Assembly (NCBI GenBank): GCA_013398955.1
Contig: VWPU01012124.1
Location: 1 to 64,000, forward strand
Source of the DNA: Callaeas wilsoni
Lineage: Eukaryota; Chordata; Aves; Passeriformes; Callaeidae
Length of the DNA: 64,000 nucleotides
Direction of reading: 5' to 3'
Of the stretch, positions 23,801 through 32,729 are shown piece after piece (the first letter of the stretch is position 1; each line of letters starts with the position of its first letter). The translations under genes were made by a program, and so were the position numbers. Under the pieces are notes generated by a model. The model was given only the letters and a program-made list of their open reading frames with translations. It was not told where the DNA came from and did no database searches.

Positions 23801-26660
23801 CATCCCGGAGCGGGGGAGGCTTCAGGGACAGCTCCCTATCACGGGCTGTTTATTCAGAATTTTACAACACAAAATCTGGCTCTCCCCAACCCTGTTTTTA
23901 TAAGTCAGATAAACTGAAGCAACCTCTAATGACTAGAGAAGAAAGTTTTAACCTCTCCTGCCTTTCCTGCAGCTCCCCAGAGCCCAGAGAAAGCGGGTTC
24001 AGCTTTACACAGAGCAGGGAGTCAGCACGGCACACAGCAGTGTCTCAGCCCTCGAGGCTGTGCAGGGCCTGGAGTTGGACTTTGATAATCCCAGTGGGTC
24101 CCTTCCAGCTCAGGATAATCCAGAATTCTATGATTCTTTACTCATCTTTGTGGTGGAACACAGCAACAACTCATCCGACCAAACTGGCACTGCACAGCTT
24201 CGGAGGCCAGGGAGCCAGGAAGTCTTTAACAATTTGCTTTTACGAGAGAGAATGGAGGGTGGTCAGAGTCTAAATCCAGGCTGGAATCCAGCCAGGGCTC
24301 TAAGGCACCATCACCTGCTGCCAAAGGAGCTGCTGAAACAATGACATCCCTTGCTGAAAAGGCAGGATCAGATGCACAAGACGACAGGGGAATTAAAGTC
24401 ATGCAACAAGTGCAGGGACAGAGCCCAGAGCCCCAGGTTTGTCCCCAAAGCGCTGCCGGGAGCAGACACAGCCCCGCAGCCACGGGCAGATGTGCCAGGC
24501 ACCACTGCACTGCAAGACTTGCACGAGCAGCGCTCCCATCTGCCACTTGCCAGGCTTCTCCCGGCAGCCAGATCCAAAAAGAAGCCTTGCCTTTGTTAAA
24601 ATTGTTGGACAAGTGAGTGTCTTCTCAAAATAAAAAAGGGTAGCCATGGCAACAACTGTATTTAGGAATGGGAGGACTGACAGGGGCTTAGAAACCCCAG
24701 CAACAGGCTGCAGCTCTGCCATTAGCACATATTTGGGTGGAAAAACTGTGAGCTTGGCTCAGTTTTTGGCCTGTTGTTCCCAAAACCGGGGTTCCCTGAG
24801 GCTACCACTGTCATTCTCTGGAGAACCAGCCCCTCTCCCCAAGAGGAGCAAGAGTTGCTGACACACCAGAAAGGAATGTGGGTTAACTTCTGCCCTGCTG
24901 ATCTCTGCACACCCCGAACTCGGGATGCAGGTGGAAATCGTGGCTGGGACTGAGCTGTAGGTGTTTGATTGCCTCGTGGAGTGAGGAAAAATGGAACCAA
25001 ACCGTAAGATAATAGCGCTGAACCTGAACGCGCATTAGATCAATTCCCAAGGCTGACGGGGTTTTGTTTCCTGGAGAGGAGCACACACCCCCCACGCTCT
25101 GCCAACGGGAACACACAGCCCTGGGCACCAGCAGCCCTGGTGGGATGTTCCATTCGCATCACAACACTGCACACAAAACCACCGGGAGAAGGTTTAACCC
25201 TGAAAGACATCAATGTCGAGTCACAGATCTGCAGAATTCCCCAGCAATTTCTCTAGGCAGAATACTCCTGGATGTGTCCAGGGAGGTCATGACAGATATC
25301 CTGTGTTCGATTTTAGCCTGACGAAGAGCTCTGATATAAACACCGTGATCTAAACTGACTTTTTAGGGGGGAAAAAAAAGGGGGGCTAAATTAATCTCTT
25401 GACCTTGAGTAGAACAATATTTTGGCCACATCGATTCATTCCGTGGGCACTCCAGAGGCAGCCCGTCCTCCAGCATGACACACCCAAGCGCTGGCTACCC
25501 CGAGGGGATTCCCACCAAACCTCTCCACGGGGAGCTCAGCAAATCCCTCCAGAGACTCCAAATCCTGTGACAGCTGCTGGAAACGTCGCCTTGGCAGACA
25601 CAGAAAGGCTGGAATGATAGGCTAGACAAAGGAGATAAGAGTTCAGCGGTGGAGTAACCGCGTGTCCTCAGCCTTCCCTGCCGACAGCTCCCCGTGGGCA
25701 AAAATCCCATTTTCCCACAGTGAGGCATTTATGTAAGGAGGACAAATGAGGGGAGAAAGGGGGAGGAGGAATCCACACACTGTTTTTGCCTTCCGGTCTC
25801 CGGCAGCTCTTGCCAGAGGAACCGAGTGCTGGTCAGCGGGATCAGAAAAGCCAATCCTTCCTCCTCCTCCTCCCCTCTTTTTAGGGAGCTAAAAATGCTG
25901 TGCCGCAGCATCCATCAGACCCAAAAATGCTGGCAAGATTTTTTCTAGTCCCGGATCAACCTCTTGAGAACGAGGTGGGTTTACTGCCTTGCGAAGGCAG
26001 TGGGCAGCAGCAGACTGTGACAACAAACTTTAGTGAAAGATCCCTTCCCTCTCTGCTCACTTCCACACGGGGCAGAGAGAGCGGAGCCTCATCTCAGTGC
26101 CTGCCTAAGCAGCCCCTGCCAGCCCTGCCTGCGTTTTTACTGCTCCACATTTAGCACGACAGGGGCTTAGATTTGCAGCCGAAGGCAGAAGAAATGGAAT
26201 AGACGTGACGCAGCTGAGCTCGCCGATCCAACACGCTCCGTCCCCGCTTTGCTGCGAGCAGCAAATTCAGACTCAAGGCTGTTCTAATTCCAGACAGCCA
26301 AAGGCGAGGGGGGGAAGGAAACAGGCACAGCATCTTTAAAGCCGAGGGCTGCACGTCCCCAGGGCGCCCTGCTTGTGGCTGGGCAGCGAAGCCACCAGCA
26401 GGTAACGCTGGGAGGGAGCGAAGTTCGGGCAGGGTGTGCGCACGCAGAGGCACATCCAGAGCGGGTCACTCACCTTGGAGCTGGGCTGACAGCGCTTCCT
26501 GCTGCTGTTTGTATTTCTGCGCCAGGGCTTCGGCGTTCCGCACCTTCTGCTGCAAGTGGTTGTAGAGGAAAACTCCGGAGCCCAGGCACGCCACGGTGAC
26601 CAGGCAGAAGGCGGTCTGCAGCAGCCCCTTCTGCCTCCTCGAGCACATCCCGGTGCCCAT
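5741..26660 (-). CDS. GOLIM4-like Golgi type II membrane protein, 14 coding exons, 591 aa (span of whole gene)
   Basis: Exons in coding order: 26474-26660, 22169-22243, 20940-20989, 19373-19426, 15381-15531, 13783-13865, 12403-12558, 11583-11834, 10872-11029, 8913-9106, 8618-8685, 8037-8201, 6912-6983 and 5741-5851. Total 1776 nt including TGA; all phases agree. The product has a basic N-terminus, a membrane segment at about residues 12-33 and a lumenal heptad-rich coiled coil at about 35-220. Next come 11 glycines (221-231), a proline-rich linker and an acidic tail. Family signature: SAQLQVVYEHRSRLE and DFLVYKLEAQEALNK in the coil, and DPNNQGEDEFEEAE near the C-terminus. GOLIM4 (GPP130) is a cis-Golgi protein that cycles through endosomes and is degraded under high manganese. 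Human GOLIM4 has about 696 residues; this protein is shorter and lacks the long Gln/Glu-rich middle. The divergence and the MIB2 neighbourhood suggest a paralogue rather than GOLIM4 itself. Confidence 0.88.
5852..6911 (-). other. Intron 13 of the GOLIM4-like gene
   Basis: It holds the doubtful exon 6586-6633 and no other feature I can support. Confidence 0.7.
6586..6633 (-). CDS. Possible small optional exon (Glu/Gln/Ser repeat)
   Basis: It has a good-looking acceptor (TTCCACTGTCCCAG), phase 0, and would encode VAQEESQEESQEQSQA from three near-copies of a 12-15 bp unit. The donor (GTGCCA) is weak. The acceptor side also matches the CR1 sequence accttccactgtcccagg, so it could be a CR1-derived splice site or no exon at all. 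It is not included in the 591-residue product. Confidence 0.25.
6912..6983 (-). CDS. GOLIM4-like exon 13: acidic tail (3' end uncertain)
   Basis: There is a good acceptor (GTGTTTTCCAG). It encodes DAGRPAKPREDPLDDYQEDQ and EQEI, residues 532-555. The 3' end is set at a weak GTACGA donor because that keeps phase 0 for the last exon. An alternative is 15 nt further on (CAAG followed by GTTCTT), which would need another exon to restore the phase. Confidence 0.72.
6984..8036 (-). other. Intron 12 of the GOLIM4-like gene
   Basis: Unique sequence of ordinary composition; I see no repeat, exon or RNA gene in it. Confidence 0.75.
8037..8201 (-). CDS. GOLIM4-like exon 12: conserved acidic family motif
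   Basis: The acceptor is TTTTCTTGTCCAG and the donor GTGACA; phase 0 at both ends; residues 477-531. It carries DPNNQGEDEFEEAE, a stretch I recognise from the acidic C-terminal region of GOLIM4, then a Lys/Glu-rich end (KEESKEKPPK). This motif is far from the coiled coil, so two separate conserved regions support the family call. Confidence 0.93.
8484..8607 (+). mobile_element. CR1 LINE fragment, 3' end
   Basis: It has the typical order of avian CR1 3' ends: ggagcaacctgggacagtgg, aggtgtccctgcccatggca, a ctttaaggt box, then a decayed tail (tttatgatgctgag). It is plus-oriented, antisense to the gene, and ends about 10 bp from the donor of exon 11. Confidence 0.85.
8618..8685 (-). CDS. GOLIM4-like exon 11: acidic tail
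   Basis: The acceptor is TCCCTTGCAG and there is a perfect GTGAGT donor; phase 1 in, phase 0 out. It encodes residues 454-476, DAGVIDREENVHSQKEAVVQ plus EPM. The TGTCCC repeat lies directly upstream on the coding strand, and a CR1 fragment begins right after the donor. Confidence 0.88.
8688..8793. repeat. (GGGACA)n hexamer repeat in intron 10
   Basis: About 17 units of gggaca with gggatg and gggacg variants. On the coding strand it reads TGTCCC and leads directly into the exon 11 acceptor, supplying its pyrimidine tract. Confidence 0.95.
8913..9106 (-). CDS. GOLIM4-like exon 10: lumenal region with charged C-terminal part
   Basis: The acceptor is TTTGGTTGCAG and the donor GTACGG; phase 2 in, phase 1 out. 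It encodes residues 390-453, with WKDIVSKVNAQMDEEQ at the start and an acidic end EKERADEEELEM. Around FAPKGG and PQPPSPRRG it is proline- and glycine-rich. The split codon at the 3' end makes an aspartate with the next exon. Confidence 0.85.
9107..10871 (-). other. Intron 9 of the GOLIM4-like gene
   Basis: Unique sequence, AT-richer between 9180 and 9620. I see no exon, RNA gene or clear transposon. Confidence 0.7.
10872..11029 (-). CDS. GOLIM4-like exon 9: lumenal linker
   Basis: The acceptor is TCTCCTCTGCAG and the donor GTTGGT; phase 0 in, phase 2 out. It encodes residues 337-388, opening DVKMVMRIQVRSHEESQAPG and ending NRQVQMQ. The last codon is split and completed as serine by the next exon (SWKDIV). 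No recognisable domain; Pro-, Gln- and Ser-rich. The donor is weak, but the phase match with the next exon supports it. Confidence 0.8.
11583..11834 (-). CDS. GOLIM4-like exon 8: proline-rich lumenal linker
   Basis: The acceptor is CCTTTCCAG and the donor GTAGGT; phase 0 at both ends; residues 253-336. It opens VSQENRPAVNALPSALPG and closes FTRTMNSVPNASP. It is rich in Pro, Ala and Arg and has one possible N-glycosylation site (NAS at the end, followed by P, so probably not used). The region has little similarity to the Gln/Glu-rich middle of GOLIM4. A second AG lies 9 nt upstream (11844-11845) and would add Pro-Phe-Gln in frame. Confidence 0.83.
11846..12301. repeat. (GGAA)n / (TTCC)n microsatellite in intron 7, with gap
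   Basis: A pure purine tract on the plus strand: first mixed GGAAGG/GGGAGG units, then a perfect GGAA array. It is interrupted by the 34-N gap. On the coding strand it is only C and T, and it runs up to about 11 nt from the exon 8 acceptor, so it forms its polypyrimidine tract. The true length is unknown because of the gap. Confidence 0.97.
11959..11992. other. Assembly gap (34 N)
   Basis: A run of 34 undetermined bases inside the GGAA array, bounded by identical repeat on both sides. The size is likely an estimate, since a short-read assembler cannot span a long pure array. Confidence 0.99.
12403..12558 (-). CDS. GOLIM4-like exon 7: end of coil and polyglycine tract
   Basis: The acceptor is TTCCCCTCAG and the donor GTGTGG; phase 0 at both ends. 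It encodes residues 201-252. AQMEEFRQLKEALQKMPGLR is like the TQV.EYKQLKDTLNRIPSLR segment of GOLIM4. It is then followed by 11 glycines, all GGA codons (12466-12498 as TCC repeats), and a Gln/Pro-rich stretch. The polyglycine is an in-frame trinucleotide expansion not known to me in GOLIM4, and its length may vary between individuals. The weak donor makes the 3' end less certain than the start. Confidence 0.82.
12466..12498. repeat. (TCC)11 / (GGA)11 trinucleotide repeat inside an exon
   Basis: Eleven perfect triplets code for eleven consecutive glycines on the minus strand. The tract sits where the coiled coil ends and the proline-rich linker begins, a place where a flexible spacer would be tolerated. 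Confidence 0.95.
12559..13782 (-). other. Intron 6 of the GOLIM4-like gene
   Basis: I looked here for the counterpart of a further coiled-coil exon of GOLIM4 and did not find one. No repeat is apparent. Confidence 0.65.
13783..13865 (-). CDS. GOLIM4-like exon 6: coiled coil
   Basis: The acceptor is TCTCCTGCAG and the donor GTAACC; phase 1 in, phase 0 out. It encodes residues 173-200 with FKLREESKLLRKAHQEVHSQ, matching the YNLREEN..LRKAHQ.IH.Q segment of GOLIM4. In human GOLIM4, as I recall it, a further coiled-coil exon follows here; I did not find it in this gene. Confidence 0.93.
15381..15531 (-). CDS. GOLIM4-like exon 5: coiled coil
   Basis: The acceptor is TTCCTCTCCAG and the donor GTGAGG; phase 0 in, phase 1 out. 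It encodes residues 123-172, starting NQHDDVKKQLLDLQLQHNSL and ending QLQQEKDSEVTNLQ. LEHRK and LQLQQEK-type motifs match the corresponding GOLIM4 exon. The repeated Leu/Gln heptads indicate a continuous coiled coil. Confidence 0.94.
15532..19372 (-). other. Intron 4 of the GOLIM4-like gene
   Basis: Mostly unique sequence. It includes an A/T-rich stretch near 16388-16412 and 16566-16606 and the 10-bp tandem repeat at 19006-19052. No exon recognised. Confidence 0.7.
19006..19052. repeat. 10-bp tandem repeat (gctataaaat)
   Basis: About 4.7 copies with one base change. Each unit resembles a TATA box, but there is no other sign of a promoter. Confidence 0.93.
19373..19426 (-). CDS. GOLIM4-like exon 4: coiled coil
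   Basis: A 54-nt exon, phase 0 at both ends, with acceptor TCTCCCTAG and donor GTAAGG. It encodes residues 105-122, QDSMNRYGALSSQHKILK, which aligns with the QDS.SRY.AL..QH..LK segment of GOLIM4. Confidence 0.93.
20194..20317. repeat. Duplicated intronic segment, copy A
   Basis: It is about 85-90 percent alike to 22381-22504 over 124 bp in the same orientation. Both begin gcaccatgcagagactgcca and include aaatactcaataaatactca. It is either a local duplication or two copies of an unrecognised interspersed repeat. Confidence 0.9.
20940..20989 (-). CDS. GOLIM4-like exon 3: coiled coil
   Basis: The acceptor is CATTTCTAG and the donor GTAGGT; phase 1 in, phase 0 out. It encodes residues 88-104, DFLVYKLEAQEALNKEK, almost unchanged from GOLIM4. 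This is one of the strongest pieces of evidence for the family assignment. Confidence 0.95.
22169..22243 (-). CDS. GOLIM4-like exon 2: coiled coil
   Basis: The acceptor is TCCCACAG and the donor GTGAGT; phase 1 at both ends. It encodes residues 63-87 (VVYEHRSRLERSLQKERGEH and on), highly charged and heptad-like, and very close to the same exon of GOLIM4. The flanking codons complete a valine at the 5' side and an aspartate at the 3' side. Confidence 0.95.
22381..22504. repeat. Duplicated intronic segment, copy B
   Basis: Partner of 20194-20317, 2.19 kb away; exons 2 and 3 lie between the two copies. Similarity fades after ccatta on both sides. The minus strand carries a short shared open frame, which is probably accidental. 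Confidence 0.9.
22505..26473 (-). other. 5' part of intron 1 of the GOLIM4-like gene
   Basis: Largely unique. It contains a CR1 fragment at 24061-24146 and a short gggggg/aaaaaaaa/gggggg run near 25366-25386. No other exon seen. Confidence 0.7.
24061..24146 (+). mobile_element. CR1 LINE fragment, 3' end
   Basis: It reads gcagggcctggagttggact, then cccttccagctcaggat and ends cagaattctatgattct, the characteristic CR1 3' tail. Only the last 90 bp or so remain. Confidence 0.85.
26474..26660 (-). CDS. GOLIM4-like exon 1: start codon, membrane anchor
   Basis: The ATG at 26660 opens residues 1-62 and the exon ends in phase 1 at a GTGAGT donor. MGTGMCSRRQK is a short basic cytoplasmic head, followed by about 22 hydrophobic residues ending in VFLY, then the start of the coiled coil with EALSAQLQ. 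Basic residues before the membrane span fit a type II signal anchor. The head MG.GMCSR.QK is shared with GOLIM4, while the membrane segment itself is different. Confidence 0.93.
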
Positions 26661-27420
26661 GGCGGGGCCGGAGCGCGGCGATGCACCGCTGCCTCGCCGG
26701 CGCTGCTAAAGCATCTGATTATTTTTGCCCAACGGCCCCTTTCCTCCGCAAACTCGCAGAGCCCTCCGGAAGATGCGATCGCAGGCTCGCCTTCGCTCCC
26801 TCCCAGCCCCGGGAGCGGCTCCTGCCAGGCTCTATTTCTATTCCTCGCTGTCCGTCGGGACGCGGCGCAGCCCCGGGCCGGTGTCCGAGCGGAGCCGCCG
26901 CATCCTCCGGCGGCCGGGGGGCGGCCCGGGGGGGCTGCGGAGCGAGGGCAGCCGGCGGAGGGCACCGAGCAGGAGCAGCGGGAGGAGGAGGAAAACTTTT
27001 GCTTCCCATGTGCTGCGGCGGAGAGGGGGGGGCGGGAAGGGGGTACAGCCGCCTTTGGCTCTTCCCACCTCCTCCGCTGGAGCACCGACCGGAAAAAATA
27101 ACCCGGCGAGAGGAGGAGAAGCCCTCGGGCCCCCTCCCCGCGGCTTCCCCCGCCGGCAGCTCCGGGAGGAAGCGGCGGCACCGCGGCCGGGAGAGCGGCC
27201 AGGAACGCGGCGGCGGCGGCGGCATCCGGGCTGCGGCGGCGGAGAGTCCGCCCTCGGCGGCGGGAGGGGCTGCGGGGACCGGAGGGGACAGAGAGGGACC
27301 GGGGAGACCTGGGGGGGATAACAGAGCCTCGAGCCCTGCCGCCCCCCGGGGGACCCGGGTCCCGCCCGCCTCCCTCCGCCTCCGCCGGGCCCCGGCAGCA
27401 CCCGGACCCCCTGGTCCGTG
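26661..27420 (-). promoter_or_regulatory. CpG-island promoter of the GOLIM4-like gene
   Basis: Strongly GC- and CpG-rich sequence directly upstream of the start codon, with GC-box-like runs (ggggggcggg near 27027) and a (CGG)n stretch at about 27208-27222. No TATA box at a sensible place. Long open frames on both strands here are composition artefacts. The transcription start cannot be fixed by eye. Confidence 0.75.
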
Positions 27421-27624
27421 TGTTCCTTTCCCCGCTCCAAACGAGCTGCCGGCACCTGTTGCTAACGGGAGATGGATGAGGGACACGGGAATGGATTCAC
27501 CGGGAGAGCATCCTCACACGAGTTATTTAACACCTGCTAGAAGCTGTGGTTTCTCCTCGGGAAAATAGGAGCTGATAAAGGCAGGAGTGCGGCACGAGGA
27601 GAAGGGTGTGAGTGTAGCGTTTTC

Positions 27625-27795
27625 CGAATGGTTTGCCTTGGAAGGGACCTTAAAGCTCATCCCATTTCCCTGCCATGGCAGGGACACCTTCCACTGTCCC
27701 AGGATGCTCCAAGCCCCGTCCAACCTGGCCTTGGGCTCTTCCAGGGATGGGGGATTCCAAGGTGTTCTGGACAGCTGAGCCTCTCCCAAGCACCT
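27625..27795 (-). mobile_element. CR1 LINE fragment, reverse orientation
   Basis: Reverse complement of a CR1 3' end: gaatggtttgccttggaagg, ccctgccatggcagggacac, tccactgtcccaggatgctc and the following cagggatggggg box. The 3' end points left. Confidence 0.88.
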
Positions 27796-27856
27796 GCCCT
27801 CCATGTGGGCTCTTCTGGCAGAGCCCAGATTGTTTTACCCAGGTGTGGGATGCACA

Positions 27857-27906
27857 AGGTGACCTTTAAAGGTCCCTTCCAACCCAAACCATTCCGTGAT
27901 TCTGCA
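27857..27906 (+). mobile_element. CR1 LINE 3'-tail fragment
   Basis: aggtgacctttaaaggtccc then aacccaaaccattccgtgat is the last 50 bp of a CR1. It lies close to the copy at 27625-27795 but in the opposite orientation. Confidence 0.8.
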
Positions 27907-30900
27907 GCTCATGGGACAGACAAAGCTCCTGGAGCCTTGCCTGGGTTCTGAGCTCAGGTTTTTGTAAGACTCCTGGGTTTATAACGAATCCTGCCTGCAC
28001 CAACGGCCTGACTGTTAGGCGGGCTCATCCCTTATCTGAGCTCGCAAGGATGTTTCTTCTGGAATTCTGCCAAGTTCCCTCTTTCAGGCACCTGGGGAAT
28101 AAGCAACAATCACAACAGTTCTTCAGCAGCAATTCCCCTCTAAGAATCATGCGTGGTGGTTTCATAAATGTTAATCAAAAGAGCTTTACAGCACTGCTGG
28201 GAATCAGTTGAGTGGCACTTCTGTCACCGTCATTTGTCGAGGGGAAAACTGAGGCACAGTGTTCCTGTAGGGTTATGATTTATCCAAAGTAACTTTTTTA
28301 TGGTAGGATTTTTTTTCCCCTCCCAGGCATTTTAAGTGGATTTGGTGGATTTGTTCTGCCAGACCTTGGGTGAGACTCAGCCTGCTGGAAATGGGGTGAT
28401 TTGGCTGACGGTCCTGGCTCTGGGTACAGCTTCCACTAAACATTATAGGCTTTCCTCAATGAATTAACTGATTACTCCAGCTCTTTCTGAAAACCAGAAT
28501 AGCACTGATGGGATGTTTCATGGCAGCCTTTGTCTGCCATGGATCATGGGCATGTAGGTCCAGGGATAACCTCGTTCCTGGTTCCCAGATACTCAGTTCA
28601 AGACACTCCGCTGTACCAGACAGATTTACTGCCCAGCTGGGTCTTTACACAAATGCCCAGCCCTGGGGGTTGCTGAATGCTCTTCAGGCTGTTTGTCAGG
28701 AGCTGGAATGTCTTTTGTCTGCATCTTGAGGACTGAGCAGGCAGCCCATGGGATGAGGGGTTTCAGTCTCAGTTTTGCCTCTATTCAGCACATTCTTTTT
28801 TTTGTTGTTTGGTTGTTTTTGGTTTTTTTTCTCCTCCTGCACTCATTAATTACTTCCTCATGTGCTGGTTCCTGCCTGAGAAACACTGGGAGTTTTCGAG
28901 GTTGTGACAGAGAGGAGTCTGGAAAAGGTTAAAATATAGATTAGGGAACGTTTATCTGAGAAAGATTTGATTGACAGAACTTCTGTGAGCAAGCACTTTA
29001 CTTCTGTAATGAATAACTTTACTCCTGCAATAAACTCGGGTTTAGATTTAACCCCATATTTCTGCACCAGATCTAGGGCCAGTGTAGCCCCAGTGAGAGC
29101 CAAAGGCTTTGCTTCCTGCTCCTGCTTTACCAGTATTTTTGTGATTCAGATGATTCTTCCTCATGCAAATTACCACAACATCCCACCTCTCTAAAGGTCT
29201 GCAGCCACTGGGCACGAGTATTTTTAGGAAGATACGGAGGAGGAGAGACCCCTGAGCTAAACAAATTGACCATAGGTGACAGCTCCCTTCAAACCCAACT
29301 CAAAATGCTTTGTGCCTCAGGGATTATCTGATCATCTCCTTCTGCTCCCTCTAATCCAGTGGGTGATCACATCTGATGACAGCTTTAAAATAATAATCTG
29401 AACAAAACAAGCAATTCCCATGGGAAAGCTCCGGGTGGATGTTCTTGTAAAGAAAATGCCACTTTCTCCCCTGTAGAACAAACCATGAGTATTAACCATC
29501 TGTGCGAGTAGTGCAGTCCTGGAAAGCTCCAGCCTTTTAATCAGAGCTTTGGATTTCATAGCTGGCATTTAATCGGCTGTGGGAGTGTTTTCAGCCAGGT
29601 TATGAAAATGCTGTCAAGACACCAAGTGTCTGAAAAAGATGGATGGAAGGGACGTGTTGGGAGGAGGCAGAGGGGAGGCTGGATTGTTTGGGGGTTGCAG
29701 TTTTACAAACCTGCAGATCAAATGGGCAACATCCACAACCCTCTGACACTGGACACCCTAAAAGCTGTATGGGGTTTGGATGTGCCTTCCAGGGAGACCC
29801 AGTCTGAGAATCCAGCGCACAAATGTGGGAGGGAATAGGCTGAGCAGGGGAGGAGTTTGGGGCAGGAGTCCAGAGGATGAGAAATGACAGGCACAAATGT
29901 TTGAAAAAGAAAGTGTTCTCAAGTGGGCATCTGGATCTGCGTGGATTTAGAGCCTGAGGGGAACCTGCCAGCACTCCTGGAGGTGCCTGTCCTTCCCCAC
30001 ACAGAAATTCCCAATTAATTTCCTCCAGGAGTGAAAATGCCCTAAATTTAACCATTCCTGGGGACAGATCTCATCGCGGTGTTGCCAAGGTTAAGGGGTG
30101 GGAGAGCTGAGGCATTCCTGTCTCCCCATAACAAGAAGTGACAGCTTCTAATTAGAATTCATTAGAGGCTGCCCCGGAGAGTTGATGGGACCATTTTTCA
30201 TGATGTGTTGTTGAAATTGTTTTTCATCTCACGGTGACACGTTGGCTCAGCGCTCTGAGTTCTCTTCCCCAAGCCCAGAGGTGTCCTTTGAGTCATCTGT
30301 GCTGTGCCTAAAACTGAGGATATGAGATCCCAGAACCCTGAGCAAATTGTGGGCATGGCCCTGATACGAGAGAAAGGGAATGGGGGAGCAAAGTGAGGCA
30401 CAAACATTGGGGGTTTTGAGTTACAAGGTAAAAACCTCATCATCTGGAAGAGCATTCCATAGAAACTGGAGCACAAGGAGATCCACAATTACTGATGTCA
30501 GTAATATTTTCGCAGTTACTTGGTACTTTCCTTAAAATATCAGCTCCCAGAGTCAAAGTATTCTGAGAGAAACTCTTTATTCTTTCAAAAAGCTATCTTT
30601 ATTCCAAGAATTTACAAGTGCAAAAAATTTCCACCACGTGAACTATTCCATCTTAGATCCTCTGGAAAAAACCCATCTTTGCCTTTTAGTTTCACCTCTT
30701 CTTTTACAGTTTGGACTGGGAATCTTCCTTGCCTTGAGTCCTGAGCTAGTCTGTGATTTGGGTTATTTTTTAATCAAAAAACAATAAAAATTCGTTTCAG
30801 AGGGATAAAAACAAACAAGAAGGGACAAAGAGCATATTCTGCTTAGAAAATGCATCACAGTACACTCAGAGCCTGTGACTCCATTGCCTGTTTGCTTTTA

Positions 30901-32612
30901 CAGCCTTTCCAAGGTTCAGACATTTTTTTTAGAGCCAAGGAACATTCCAGCTTCCAAAGGTAATAAAAATGCAATGTGCCAGAAAACAACAGCAAACAAT
31001 AGCAAAGGGATTTTTGGTTTGTGAGGTGCTGCTAAATCTGCTGTTACTGCCTCTCTCAGGGTTCCAGCATCACCCCCCTTATGGGACAGACACCTTGTAT
31101 TCCCAAATTCCTCCATGGCTTCATGCCTTTGGGGCTCTGAGGGGTTTAATTAATCTTTCCCCTGGGATTATGAGCCTCTGCTCACACGAAGGACCTGGGG
31201 ATTCCACCTCTGTGCTCTGCTGAAGCTTGGGGCAGCCAAATCCGTGATGGTTGGAGCTCCTCTTCTTCCACTGCATCCTTCAGCCTCTGTGGCAGGGTAA
31301 AAGCAGAGATGCCAGGAGGAGGCTTTGCACGTGGTTAAGATGGATAAAGCCTCAGCTGCCCATTCCAAAGAACAAGTGGAAAAATATGGTTGAACTCTGT
31401 GCCCGGGGGAGAAAAGCTTGGCAGGACTGATCACAGCCTGCTGGGCTCAGCCACGGGTATGAGCCATCCTCACCTTGAGAGGGATGGAATTGTCTCTAGG
31501 ATTTCAGGTTCCTCCTATTCCACATGGGCTCTGCTCTGTCTGCAGAGAAATTGTGCCACAGAAAGAGAGAGAACACTGGCACCAGCACAAAAATTTTTCT
31601 TCTGACAGGACCACTGAGCTTTATGAAGTCCAGTAACCCAGCAAGACATATTCTGCAGGCTCCAGGACATTGACCCTGGATTTGCCTTGCAATAATGGAT
31701 TTCAGAAAGTCTGCCTCAGCCCCACCGTCCTGGATCATCCAGGAGTTCCTCACACCATCACGAGGCAGGATTCTGGGGGTGCTGTGGGTGGTGTGCCATT
31801 TGTCACCGCATTGTTGTGGGGGGAATCTCTGGGGAAAATAAAGAACTTTTTAATTGTTGCTAATCAGGCTGGAGCCTGAGCAGGCAGTGCAGGTGATGGT
31901 GGGAGGAGAAGGCAGCAGCGTGGAGCTGACACAGAACACTCAGCAGCAGATCTGCATGTTCTGGTCCCTCCTCCAGGATGTTCTACTGCGCCCTGTGGCA
32001 CCTCAGGATGACACAGCGATGAGAATTCCTCATGCTCTCACTCCAGTGTTTTTCCAGGGGAAGCTTCATGCCTGCACAAGCATTCTGCTGGGATCAGCCA
32101 GCCTCATCAGTTGGACACAGGGCTGCTTTGTTTGACTTCATGCTATGCAGATATCCATGACACATCAAGCTGGAAAGATCATTTATGAGCAGCTCAAGCT
32201 GGCATTTCTACACACGAGGTGTCAGCCAGGGAGATTTCAGTCTGGCTTTTAATACCCCCATAAGCCAAGAGCTTAAGTCATCTCTGCTTTGTCACTGTAT
32301 GTTAACTGTAGCCATCGACAGATTTAGGGTGAGATTTTAGACATTGCTTAATCATGGTTGATTTTAAATAGAATAGACTTTCCTGAACCATGCGTTTGGG
32401 TTCTGAAAATTCCATTCAGCATTTTTCCTGCACTTGGATAATGGGAATGTGGTCTAAAGGGTTTTGCCAGAGAGATGTGGAGGCTGAGGTTCACATCTGT
32501 TTTCAGAAGTGATGAGAGGACCTGGGACTATCTGGGAATCCTTCTAAGGTGGATTCAGCAGCCTCCTTCCAGAGATCCATCTCCAGCTGGCAGGAATGAA
32601 TGTCTTTAGTAG

Positions 32613-32729
32613 CAAGACTTTGATAAGGAGAGCAACACAAAGGCACAAAAATGGAAATCAGACGTGTGCTCTTCCGATCTCAAGACTTTGATAAGGAGAG
32701 CAACACAAAGGCACAAAAATGGAAATCAG
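32613..32729. other. Assembly artefact: 49-bp duplication around an Illumina adapter
   Basis: A 49-bp sequence beginning caagactttgataaggagag occurs at 32613-32661 and again, identically, at 32681-32729. The 19 bases between (32662-32680, acgtgtgctcttccgatct), with the preceding tcag, match the 3' part of the standard TruSeq read-2 adapter. Read-through into an adapter at a contig join explains both the adapter and the duplicate. The true genome probably has a single copy. Confidence 0.96.

Noticed and set aside
26681..27568. Frames of 200-295 codons on both strands upstream of the GOLIM4-like start
   Set aside because: CpG-island composition removes stop codons; the translations are low-complexity Arg/Pro/Gly/Ala.
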